Assembly: GCA_025360805.1 (NCBI GenBank)
Contig: JANYBK010000070.1
Coordinates: 1-33,422, forward strand
Source: Methanomicrobiales archaeon
GTDB taxonomy: Archaea > Halobacteriota > Methanomicrobia > Methanomicrobiales > Methanospirillaceae
Direction of reading: 5' to 3'
DNA length: 33,422 nt
A program made the translations under genes and the position numbers. Each line of letters begins with the position of its first letter. Position 1 is the stretch's first letter. Under the pieces are notes generated by a model that was not told the origin of the DNA, ran no database searches, and was given only the letters and a program-made list of their open reading frames with translations. Shown here piece by piece: positions 1 through 7,401 of the stretch.

Positions 1-3000
1 TCAACCGATTCAGAATACTGTTTAAGTTCACTAAGCGCCAACCCCCGGTTGAACCAAGCCTCGGCGTAGTCAGGGTTGATGGCAACCGCCTTGTCGAATG
101 AATCAACCGATTCAGAATACTGTTTAAGTTCACTAAGCGCCAACCCCCGGTTGAACCACGCATCGGCGAAATCCGGGTTGATGGTAACGGCCTTGTCGAA
201 TGAGTCGACCGATTCAGAATACTGTCCAAGTTCATTTAGCGCCAACCCCCGGTTGAACCACGCATCGGCATAGTCCGGTATTATGGCAAGTGCTTTGTCG
301 AACGAGTTGACCGATTCAGAATACTGTCCAAGTTCATTTAGCGCCAACCCCCGATTGAACCACGCATCGGCGTAGTCCGGTATTACGGCAAGTGCTTTGT
401 CGAACGAGTTGACCGATTCAGAATACTGTTCAAGTTCATTTAACGCCAATCCCCGGTTGAACCAAGCCTCGGCGTAGTCCGAGATTACGGCAAGTGCTTT
501 GTCGAATGAGTCAACCGATTCAGAATACTGTTTAAGTTCACTAAGCGCCAACCCCCGGTTGAACCACGCATCGGCGTAGTCCGGTATTACGGCAAGTGCT
601 TTGTCGAACGAGTTGACCGATTCAGAATACTGTCCAAGTTCATTTAGCGCCAACCCCCGATTGAACCACGCATCGGCGTAGTCCGGTATTATGGCAAGTG
701 CTTTGTTGAATGAGTTGACCGATTCAGAATACTGTTCAAGTTCATTTAACGCCAATCCACGGTTGAACCACGCATCGGTGTAGTCAGGATTGATGGCAAC
801 CGCCTTATCGAACGAGTTGACCGCTTCAGCATGTTTTCCGAGTTCATTTAACGTTAATCCCAGGTTGTACCATGCTACAGTAATATCTGGCTTGATGGTA
901 ACCGCCTTATCATATGATTCGACCGCTTTTGCATGTAGTCCAAGTTCACTTAAAGCAAATCCGCGGTTGTACCATGCATCGAAGTAGTCAGGATTGATGG
1001 TAACCGCCTTGTCATATGAGTCTACGGCTTCTTCCTTCTGATCGAGATCACTTAATGCTAATCCCCGGTTGTACCACGCATCAGAGTATTCAGGGTTTAT
1101 GGCGATCGCTTTGTCGAATGAGTTGACTGCTTCTGCATACTTGTCGAGATCCCTTAATGCTAATCCCCGGTTGTACCATGCCCAGGAAAAATCTGGCTTG
1201 ATAGCAATTGCTTCGTCATACGAGTCGACGGCTTCTGTCTGTCGACCGAGATCACTTAATGCTAATCCCCGGTTGACCCATGCTCCTGCGAAATTTGGGT
1301 TGATGTCAATTGCCTTGTTATACGAGTCAATCGCATCTGAATATTGACCGAGATTATTGAGCGCATTTCCGCAGTTGACCCATACCCCTGCGTAATCAGG
1401 GTTGATTGTTAATGCCTTGTCATACGAATCGACCGCTTCTGAATAGCGTCCCAGTTCACTTAAGGCAAGTCCGCGGAAGTTCCATGCTTTGGCGAGATCT
1501 GGTTTGATGGCAAGTGCTTTGTCGAATGAATCAACCGCTTCAGCATGCAGTCCAAGTTCACTTAATGCGAATCCGCGGCTGTACCATGCTTCGGTGTAAT
1601 CAGGGTTTATGGCAACCCCTTTGTCATATGAGTCGACGGCTTCTGCATACCAGCCGAGATCACTTAACGCAAATCCGCGATTGTACCACGTACTGGCTTC
1701 ATTTGGGTTTATGGCAACTGCCTTATCATAAGATGCAAGTGCACCTGAATTCCGGTCTAGCTTTCCTTGCGTGAGTCCGTGGTTGCTCCACGCATTTGCA
1801 TCATTGGGGTTGATATCAATTGCCTTATCAAATGAGGCAAGGGCTTCTTCATGCAGTTCAAGTTCACTTAGCGCCAATCCCCGGTTGTACCATGCATCAG
1901 CAAAACCCGGATTGATGTCAATTGCCTTGTTATATGTGTTGACTGCTTCTTCATGCTGACCGAGATTATCCAGTGCATTTCCGCAGTTGACCCAAGCATC
2001 ATTGTAATCCGGGTTGATGGCAATTGCTTTGTCATATGAATCAAGCGCTTCTTTATACCTGCCAAGCTTTCCTAGCGCGAGTCCATGGTTGCACCACCCT
2101 TTTGCATCATTCGGATTTATGGTAATTGCCTTGTCATACGAGTGAAGGGCTTCCTCATCCTGTCCAAGTTCACTTAACGCTAAACCGCGGTTGTACCAGG
2201 CCTTTGCGTAGTCTGGATAGATTTCAATTGCCTTGTCATGCGAGTCTACCGCTTCTTCATACCTGCCGATATCGCTTAACGCTAATCCCCGGTTGTACCA
2301 CGCATTGGCATCATCCGGGTTAATGGCAATTGCTTTGTCATACGAGTCGATTGCATCTGCAAGCCGTCCAAGTTCACTAAGTGCTAATCCCCTGTTGTAC
2401 CATGCCTTCGCGTAGTCCGGGTTAATGGCAACAGCCTTGTCATACGATGCAAGGGCTTTTGTGTGCAGTCCAAGTTCATCAAGTGTAAATCCGCGGTCGT
2501 ACCATGCACTGGAGTCATTTGGGTTGATGTCAATTGCCCTGTCATATGAGTTGACCGCTTCTGAATACCGACCCAGTTTATCCAGCGCGACACCGCGATT
2601 GACCCATGCGCCAGCGAAATCCGGGTTGATGTCGATTGCCCTGTCGTATGAGTTGATCGCTTCTGCATGCCTGCCGAGATCACTTAACGCCAATCCGCGA
2701 TTGTTCATGGCATCGATGCAGTCGGGTTTGATCGCAATTGCCTTGTCATATGAGGCAATAGCTTCTGAATACCGACCGAGATCACTTAGCGCAAGTCCGT
2801 GGAAGTTCCACGCTTTGGCGAGATCAGGCCTGATGGCAAGCGTCTTGTCATACGAGGTAACCTCTTCAGCGTACCATCCGAGATTACTTAATGCAAGTCC
2901 GCGGTTGAACCACAGACTGGCATCATCCGGGTTTATGGCAATAGCCTTGTCATACGATTCGACTGCTTCGCCATGCCGGTCGAGCATCATCAGCGCTAAT

Positions 3001-4130
3001 CCGTGGTTGCTCCATGCATTGGCATCTGTTGGATTTATGGCAAGTGCCTTTTTTAACGAGTCAACAACTTCTGCATGCAGTCCGAGATGATGGAGAGCGT
3101 TTCCGCGGTTGACCCATGCATTGGCATCACCAGGGTTGATGTCAATTGCCCTGTCATAAGAGTCGACTGCTTCTGCCTGTTGTCCAAGTTCTCCCAGAGC
3201 TAATCCGCGGTTATACCAGGCCTTTGCGTAGTCTGGACGAATATTAATTGCCCTGTCATAAGAGTCAACTGCTTCTGCCTGCTGTCCAAGTTCTCCCAGA
3301 GCTAATCCGCGATTGTACCACACACTGGCATCATTTGGGTTTATGGCAATCGCCTTGTCAAAAGAAAAACCCGCTTCTTCATGCAGTCCGAGATAATGGA
3401 GAGCATTTCCGCGGCCGACCCATGCATTGAACAAAACCGGGTTTATAGCAATTGCCTTGTCATACGATTCGACTGCTTTTGAATATTGACCTATATTACC
3501 CAGTGCGTTTCCACGGCTGACCCATGCATTGGATGAATCCGGGTTTATGGCAATAACCCTGTCATATGAGTTGACGGCTTCTTTGTATCTACCAAGGTTA
3601 CCCAGAGCGTTTCCGAGGTTGTACCATACACTTGCATCATCTGGCCTGATGGCAATTGCCTTTTTATATGATTCGACCGCTTCTGCATACCGACCGAGAT
3701 TTCCAAGCGCGTTTCCGCGGTTGACCCATGCATTGGAAAAATCCGGTTTTATGGCAATCGCCTTGTTATACGAGTCGACTGTTTGTGTATATTGACCGAG
3801 ATTATAGAGTGCATTTCCCCGGATGACCCATGCCAAAGCGTAGTCCGGGTTTATTTCAATCGCCTTGTCACAAGACTCGACCGCTTCTGAATGTTTTTCA
3901 AGATAATATAATGCGTTTCCGCGGTTGACCCATGCATTGGAAAAATCCGGTTTTATGGCAATCGCTTTGTCATAGGAATCGACTGCTTCTGAATACCGAC
4001 CGAGATTACCAAGTGCGTTTCCGCGGTTGACCCATGCATTGGAAAAATCCGGTTTTATGGCAATCGCCTTGTCATAGGAATCGACCGCTTCTGCATATAG
4101 ACCGTGTTTGGCAAAATCAATACCTTCATT
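1..4130 (-). repeat. 102-bp coding tandem repeats (TPR units), about 40 copies
   Basis: Each unit encodes one TPR. The units at the left end (1-820) are nearly identical in DNA and fall into three sub-types recognisable by the bases after gaatactg: tttaagttcactaagc at 13, 115 and 523; ccaagttcatttagc at 217, 319 and 625; ttcaagttcatttaac at 421 and 727. The unit at 319 and the unit at 625 differ at only a few bases, so part of the array repeats with a 306-bp (three-unit) period. The units at about 3915 and 4017 are also nearly identical to each other. Central units are more diverged. This pattern suggests recent unequal exchange or conversion at both ends. Confidence 0.9.
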
Positions 4131-4157
4131 GTAATATTGCATTGCCCGATCTTCCAT
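1..4157 (-). CDS. Giant TPR-repeat protein (partial, C-terminus beyond left edge)
   Basis: The minus strand is open from the ATG at 4155-4157 to the window edge, about 1385 codons, and is almost wholly a run of 34-residue tetratricopeptide repeats. The start reads MEDRAMQYYNEGIDFAKHG. A typical N-terminal unit contains SYDKAIAIKPDFSNAW and VNRGNALGNLGRY; near the left edge units read FDKALAVIPDYADAW and FNRGLALNELGQY. Repeat landmarks checked at 13, 115, 217, 319, 421, 523, 625, 727, 2251, 3883, 3985 and 4087 all fall on an exact 102-base grid, so no frameshift is evident. About 40 units are visible. No signal peptide, membrane segment or catalytic domain is seen, so a cytoplasmic protein-interaction scaffold is the inferred role. 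It is divergent from the archaellum operon; a functional link is unproven. The C-terminal end is outside the window. Confidence 0.9.
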   Translation of the reverse strand, partial: MEDRAMQYYNEGIDFAKHGLYAEAVDSYDKAIAIKPDFSNAWVNRGNALGNLGRYSEAVDSYDKAIAIKPDFSNAWVNRGNALYYLEKHSEAVESCDKAIEINPDYALAWVIRGNALYNLGQYTQTVDSYNKAIAIKPDFSNAWVNRGNALGNLGRYAEAVESYKKAIAIRPDDASVWYNLGNALGNLGRYKEAVNSYDRVIAINPDSSNAWVSRGNALGNIGQYSKAVESYDKAIAINPVLFNAWVGRGNALHYLGLHEEAGFSFDKAIAINPNDASVWYNRGLALGELGQQAEAVDSYDRAINIRPDYAKAWYNRGLALGELGQQAEAVDSYDRAIDINPGDANAWVNRGNALHHLGLHAEVVDSLKKALAINPTDANAWSNHGLALMMLDRHGEAVESYDKAIAINPDDASLWFNRGLALSNLGWYAEEVTSYDKTLAIRPDLAKAWNFHGLALSDLGRYSEAIASYDKAIAIKPDCIDAMNNRGLALSDLGRHAEAINSYDRAIDINPDFAGAWVNRGVALDKLGRYSEAVNSYDRAIDINPNDSSAWYDRGFTLDELGLHTKALASYDKAVAINPDYAKAWYNRGLALSELGRLADAIDSYDKAIAINPDDANAWYNRGLALSDIGRYEEAVDSHDKAIEIYPDYAKAWYNRGLALSELGQDEEALHSYDKAITINPNDAKGWCNHGLALGKLGRYKEALDSYDKAIAINPDYNDAWVNCGNALDNLGQHEEAVNTYNKAIDINPGFADAWYNRGLALSELELHEEALASFDKAIDINPNDANAWSNHGLTQGKLDRNSGALASYDKAVAINPNEASTWYNRGFALSDLGWYAEAVDSYDKGVAINPDYTEAWYSRGFALSELGLHAEAVDSFDKALAIKPDLAKAWNFRGLALSELGRYSEAVDSYDKALTINPDYAGVWVNCGNALNNLGQYSDAIDSYNKAIDINPNFAGAWVNRGLALSDLGRQTEAVDSYDEAIAIKPDFSWAWYNRGLALRDLDKYAEAVNSFDKAIAINPEYSDAWYNRGLALSDLDQKEEAVDSYDKAVTINPDYFDAWYNRGFALSELGLHAKAVESYDKAVTIKPDITVAWYNLGLTLNELGKHAEAVNSFDKAVAINPDYTDAWFNRGLALNELEQYSESVNSFNKALAIIPDYADAWFNRGLALNELGQYSESVNSFDKALAVIPDYADAWFNRGLALSELKQYSESVDSFDKALAVISDYAEAWFNRGLALNELEQYSESVNSFDKALAVIPDYADAWFNRGLALNELGQYSESVNSFDKALAIIPDYADAWFNRGLALNELGQYSESVDSFDKAVTINPDFADAWFNRGLALSELKQYSESVDSFDKAVAINPDYAEAWFNRGLALSELKQYSESV

Positions 4158-4326
4158 GAATTACAATCTACGATTCAGATAATTACTGTTGTCATTGGTG
4201 TCATTAAAAAACAACTTGTCTGGGATTATGGCTATGAACCATATTGTTTTTGTATCCATTGGTTATGAAAATCGATCATCAATATTTTGTCAAATGCAAA
4301 AATCCCCGTTTTTTTCCAAGATCGAG

Positions 4327-4470
4327 ATATGCATTTTTTGTTGTTGAACGCTTCAATGAAATCCGATTTGATATCGGGAGATATTAACAAACAATAATGG
4401 CATATGAGTCCCGTTTTGGTTCGGCAAAAGCAATACCCTTATAGTAATATCGCACTACCTCATCTCCTAT
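4327..4470 (-). pseudogene. Decayed copy of the 5' end of the TPR gene
   Basis: Read on the minus strand from 4470, the sequence gives IGDEVVRYYYKGIAFA, which aligns with the start of the neighbouring TPR protein, MEDRAMQYYNEGIDFA. The initiator is ATA, not ATG. After SYAIIVC an in-frame TAA occurs. Similarity resumes in another frame as DIKSDFIEAFNN, matching AIKPDFSNAWVN, which implies a deletion of about 7 bases. Similarity also extends upstream of the start (gattcaaattcat versus gattgtaattcat), so the leader was copied as well. This is a truncated, frameshifted remnant, probably from duplication of the TPR gene head. It is not expected to make protein. Confidence 0.7.
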
Positions 4471-4550
4471 GAATTTGAATCCCGGATCTGACAAAAACTT
4501 TTGAGAAAAACCGGCTTCAAATCTTCTCTAAAAAACCCGCAAAATTCCTG

Positions 4551-4560
4551 AAATTAAATA
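4551..4560 (+). promoter_or_regulatory. Possible TATA element for the archaellum operon
   Basis: An A/T-rich aaattaaata stretch lies about 75 bases before the arlCDE start codon. It resembles an archaeal TATA box and would place transcription start near 4585, giving a leader of roughly 50 bases. A second AT-rich stretch (tgatatatcg, about 4613-4622) is closer to the ATG, so the choice is uncertain. Neither has been tested. Confidence 0.3.
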
Positions 4561-4635
4561 CTGATCGAGATTTACCCCGTTTTACAGGTAAGAATCTTTA
4601 TTAGTAACTAATGTGATATATCGCATAGATACATT

Positions 4636-5649
4636 ATGGCAGTAAACCAATCTCAGGTAGACCATATCATCACTGCCGCATCAGAGGATGACCCTGAGGT
4701 CAAGCTCCAGAACCTCGAACGGGAAGTTGACCTGATAAAAACATCCATAAAACGTCTGCTTATGGACATACGGGAACGGATGAATGAACTTGAAAATCCA
4801 TTCACTCTCGCTGCAGTATCAGGAGGAGCGCCAGCACAGACCATGTCGACTGCGGACGCTGAAGCCGGAGACGCCAAACGATCTGCCCTTGAAGCAAGGG
4901 AAGCTGCCCTTGATGCCCGTGAATCGCAGATAGATGCAAACGAATCGAAAAAAGAAACAGAAAAAATAAAGGGAGATCATCCAAAAGAACATGAAAAATC
5001 TCCACAAGTGACCCAATACGATACAGATAGAAAGATGCTGGATGAGCAGATGCTCGCTGCCTTAAGAAATCAGATGATTGCCCCACCCATGTCAGGTCAA
5101 CTCCCATATCCTCCAGCAAGTCAACTTGGATATCCGTCTATAAATCAACCTACATATCCGCCAGCTAATCAAACTGCAAGAACAGCAATGCCACCGGCAA
5201 TTCCGTTAAACGAGAAGCTCCGTCTCCAGAAGGTTTATAAACTCTTCAAGTGGACAACCCAGTCGGTAAAAAAGTTCGGACATGACCGTCTTGAAATTAT
5301 TCTTGGATCTTACCAGGCTATGGGGTATATCTCCAAAGACTCCTGCGATGAGATACGAGAGATTTCCCGTCTTATGCCCGCAAATCTTGGTGAGGAGCAT
5401 GAAGTGGGTCCTGACGAATTCGTTGCTGAGCTATATGCATTAAACCGCATCCTCTCCCCTACAGACACATCCCTTGACCGTGATATGATTGAAGTTATGA
5501 TGGAACAGCGCCAGCAGGATCTGCCTGTAAAGGAGAAATCCAGCGATGCAAAATCGAATATTTCGGGCATCTCTATGAGAGAACGCTCCTCCCCATCAAA
5601 GAGTAAAGAAAATGATGAAGACTGGATGAACCTTCCTGACAGGATTTGA
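4636..5649 (+). CDS. arlCDE: Archaellum cytosolic motor-ring protein, fused ArlC/D/E type
   Basis: This is the first gene of the arl operon, 337 residues. Three parts are visible: an N-terminal helical, probably coiled-coil part (residues about 15-55, then a charged Ala/Glu/Lys-rich stretch to about 125); a low-complexity Pro/Tyr/Gln linker (about 145-190) with YPPASQ and YPPANQ repeats; and a C-terminal globular region (about 195-300) with KLRLQKVYKLFKWTTQSV and LEIILGSYQAMGYIS, typical of the FlaD/FlaE domain. In euryarchaea ArlC, D and E form a cytoplasmic ring that links the ArlI/ArlH motor to the chemotaxis adaptor CheF. Here the modules sit on one chain, and cheF lies at the end of the same gene run. 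The charged C-tail of about 40 residues is unexplained. The stop is 3 bases before the next ATG. Confidence 0.85.
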   Translation: MAVNQSQVDHIITAASEDDPEVKLQNLEREVDLIKTSIKRLLMDIRERMNELENPFTLAAVSGGAPAQTMSTADAEAGDAKRSALEAREAALDARESQIDANESKKETEKIKGDHPKEHEKSPQVTQYDTDRKMLDEQMLAALRNQMIAPPMSGQLPYPPASQLGYPSINQPTYPPANQTARTAMPPAIPLNEKLRLQKVYKLFKWTTQSVKKFGHDRLEIILGSYQAMGYISKDSCDEIREISRLMPANLGEEHEVGPDEFVAELYALNRILSPTDTSLDRDMIEVMMEQRQQDLPVKEKSSDAKSNISGISMRERSSPSKSKENDEDWMNLPDRI

Positions 5650-5652
5650 TAA

Positions 5653-6129
5653 ATGTCTGCCGAGACCATCACCACCGCTATTTTCTTAATTACCGCAGTA
5701 GTTGCAACAGCAGTCCTTGTGAATGCAATATACCCGGTCATTTACAGTACGGCAGGAACATTCCAGTCTTCCACACATGACGCGGACATGAGACTCCGCA
5801 CGGATTTCAAGATTGTTGCAAATTTTGCCACGCCCGCTGGCACTGCCGATATATATATGAAGAATACCGGAAGCCAGAGGATATCCACTGCGGAAATCGC
5901 GAATGCAAATGTTTTTTGTGGGAAGACTGTAGGCAACCTGCTTACTGGTAGTAGCTGGACTGCAGAAATCGTCCCTGCCTCAGCTGCTGCCGATGGATTC
6001 TGGGATGCCGGTGAGACCCTTCATGTCACCGCAACAACATCAATCGATGCTGGCAAACCGGTTTTTTTCCAGTTTGTGCTTCCGAACGGTATCTGGCGAT
6101 CGCAGGAATTCAATGCAGAGTTGAGCTGA
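5653..6129 (+). CDS. Archaellum stator protein, ArlF/ArlG family (ArlG-like)
   Basis: The 158-residue protein has one N-terminal hydrophobic helix (about residues 7-27, TAIFLITAVVATAVLVNAIY) followed by a predicted beta-rich extracytoplasmic domain. The stretch RLRTDFKIVANF, then IYMKNTGSQRIS, resembles the ArlG signature (TDF plus KNTG). ArlG forms a short filament and ArlF caps it and binds the S-layer, anchoring the archaellum motor in the envelope. Position between arlCDE and arlH agrees with an F or G gene. Gene order in other euryarchaea would make the first of the pair ArlF, while the motif favours ArlG, so the exact letter is left open. It is tightly packed, 3 bases after arlCDE. Confidence 0.75.
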   Translation: MSAETITTAIFLITAVVATAVLVNAIYPVIYSTAGTFQSSTHDADMRLRTDFKIVANFATPAGTADIYMKNTGSQRISTAEIANANVFCGKTVGNLLTGSSWTAEIVPASAAADGFWDAGETLHVTATTSIDAGKPVFFQFVLPNGIWRSQEFNAELS

Positions 6130-6136
6130 CGCAACC

Positions 6137-6646
6137 ATGGCTGTCGCTGAAATAATCGGAGCAGCTATCGGGGTGATGATGCTGGTTATCGTGGCATACA
6201 TACTTGTGGGTAGCGTTCTTACAACAACGGATGTAGTCATAAATGCACAAAAAGATACTACGTTGCTACAGGGAGCACGGTTGGGAACCAATATTAAAAT
6301 CACCTCATTTGGCAATAGCACAACTGAACCGTGGCTCAATTTCAATGTCACGAATACCGGAAATGAAATGATCACAGATTTCGGACATACAGATGTTTTT
6401 ATCCTTACCAGTCCTCTTCCAATCCAGCATAACTCTTACGAAACCTCTTATACGGGTTTAACCGGCAAGTGGAGAAAGATAGGGATTTATTCAGGCCCTA
6501 CACTTAACGACCCAGAGGTTATTCATCCCAACCAGCTGGATCCCGGTGAGAGGATGTGGGTTTGCGCAACCTATGTCAATACCTACCTTATAAAATGGTT
6601 CCAGATCACAACAGGCAATGGGGTAAATGCTCAGAGAACGATATAA
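6137..6646 (+). CDS. Archaellum stator protein, ArlF/ArlG family (ArlF-like)
   Basis: The 169-residue protein has an N-terminal membrane helix (about residues 4-27, IIGAAIGVMMLVIVAYILVG) and a beta-sandwich-like outer domain containing ARLGTNIKITSF and FNVTNTGNEMI. This is the same architecture as the preceding gene, and together they form the usual arlF-arlG pair. The LGTNIKI stretch recalls ArlF, which contacts the S-layer. Assignment of F versus G is tentative. The gene begins 7 bases after its neighbour without a clear Shine-Dalgarno sequence, so translational coupling is likely. Confidence 0.72.
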   Translation: MAVAEIIGAAIGVMMLVIVAYILVGSVLTTTDVVINAQKDTTLLQGARLGTNIKITSFGNSTTEPWLNFNVTNTGNEMITDFGHTDVFILTSPLPIQHNSYETSYTGLTGKWRKIGIYSGPTLNDPEVIHPNQLDPGERMWVCATYVNTYLIKWFQITTGNGVNAQRTI

Positions 6647-6655
6647 TAATATCAA

Positions 6656-6661
6656 AAGGAG
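6656..6661 (+). promoter_or_regulatory. Strong ribosome binding site for arlH
   Basis: AAGGAG lies 7 bases before the arlH ATG at 6669 and fixes that start. Confidence 0.7.
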
Positions 6662-6668
6662 TTCCTAA

Positions 6669-7400
6669 ATGGCAACCATTTCCGATTTGATGGGGGGCGA
6701 AGACCGGAGAATCCTCTCAACAGGCAACTCGGAACTGGATAAAAAGATAGCCGATGGTCTCCCGCTTGAATCACTCACCCTGATCGAAGGGGAAAATGAT
6801 ACGGGAAAAAGTGTATTGACCCAGCAGATCATCTGGGGAGCAATGAAGCAGGGATTTTCTGTTGACCTCTTCACAACAGAGAGTACAACCAAGAGTTTTC
6901 TCAAACAGATGGAGTCGATGAGCCTTGATATATCCGAGTATTTTGCCTGGGGCTATCTTAAGGTATTTCCTCTTCACGTTGTCGGATTTGAATGGAAAAA
7001 AGAAGACATGGTCGGGATCCTCGCTCATCTGATAACACACATCAAGCAGAGCAAAGCAGAAGTGATAGTCATTGATTCCCTTACCTTATTTACCGAGTAT
7101 GCAGAGACAGACTCTATCCTTACCTTCTTTACAAGCTGCAAATCCCTTGTTGATCACGGCAAGACAATCCTTGTGACCCTTCATACCTATGCATTCGAAG
7201 AGGACACCCTTGTCCGGATACGTTCCATTTCTGATGCCCACCTGAACATGAAAAAAGCCCTGGTCGGGGACAAATTCGTGATGGTTATGGAAGTAAACAA
7301 GGTCCGTGGTGCAAGAAAGACAACCGGAAACCTTGTCAGTTTTGAAGTCCACCCGGGTTATGGAATGAAAGTCATCCCCATGAGCTTTGCGAGGGTCTGA
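6669..7400 (+). CDS. arlH: ArlH, RecA-like regulatory ATPase of the archaellum motor
   Basis: ArlH is a KaiC/RecA-fold protein that binds ATP and docks on the ArlI hexamer. At 243 residues it has the usual length. Walker A is GENDTGKS at residues 41-48. The Walker B strand is EVIVIDSLTLF at about residues 134-144, followed by LVTLHTYAF. As in other ArlH proteins, residues suited to nucleotide binding are present, and the family is regarded as a regulatory nucleotide switch. It is preceded by a clear AAGGAG and followed after one base by arlI, in the standard H-I-J order. Confidence 0.93.
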   Translation: MATISDLMGGEDRRILSTGNSELDKKIADGLPLESLTLIEGENDTGKSVLTQQIIWGAMKQGFSVDLFTTESTTKSFLKQMESMSLDISEYFAWGYLKVFPLHVVGFEWKKEDMVGILAHLITHIKQSKAEVIVIDSLTLFTEYAETDSILTFFTSCKSLVDHGKTILVTLHTYAFEEDTLVRIRSISDAHLNMKKALVGDKFVMVMEVNKVRGARKTTGNLVSFEVHPGYGMKVIPMSFARV

Positions 7401-7401
7401 T

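Noticed and set aside
1-4100. Many short open frames on the plus strand and in other minus frames across the TPR array, up to 221 codons
   Set aside because: They recur with the 102-base period and are shadows of the continuous minus-strand TPR frame; the periodic repeats keep antisense frames open.
1-4130. Regular repeats suggestive of a CRISPR array
   Set aside because: The period is 102 bases with no repeat/spacer alternation, and the repeats encode TPR motifs in one unbroken frame.
4653-5119. Antisense ORFs within arlCDE, one of 105 codons
   Set aside because: Opposite a well-supported arl gene, with odd composition and no motif.
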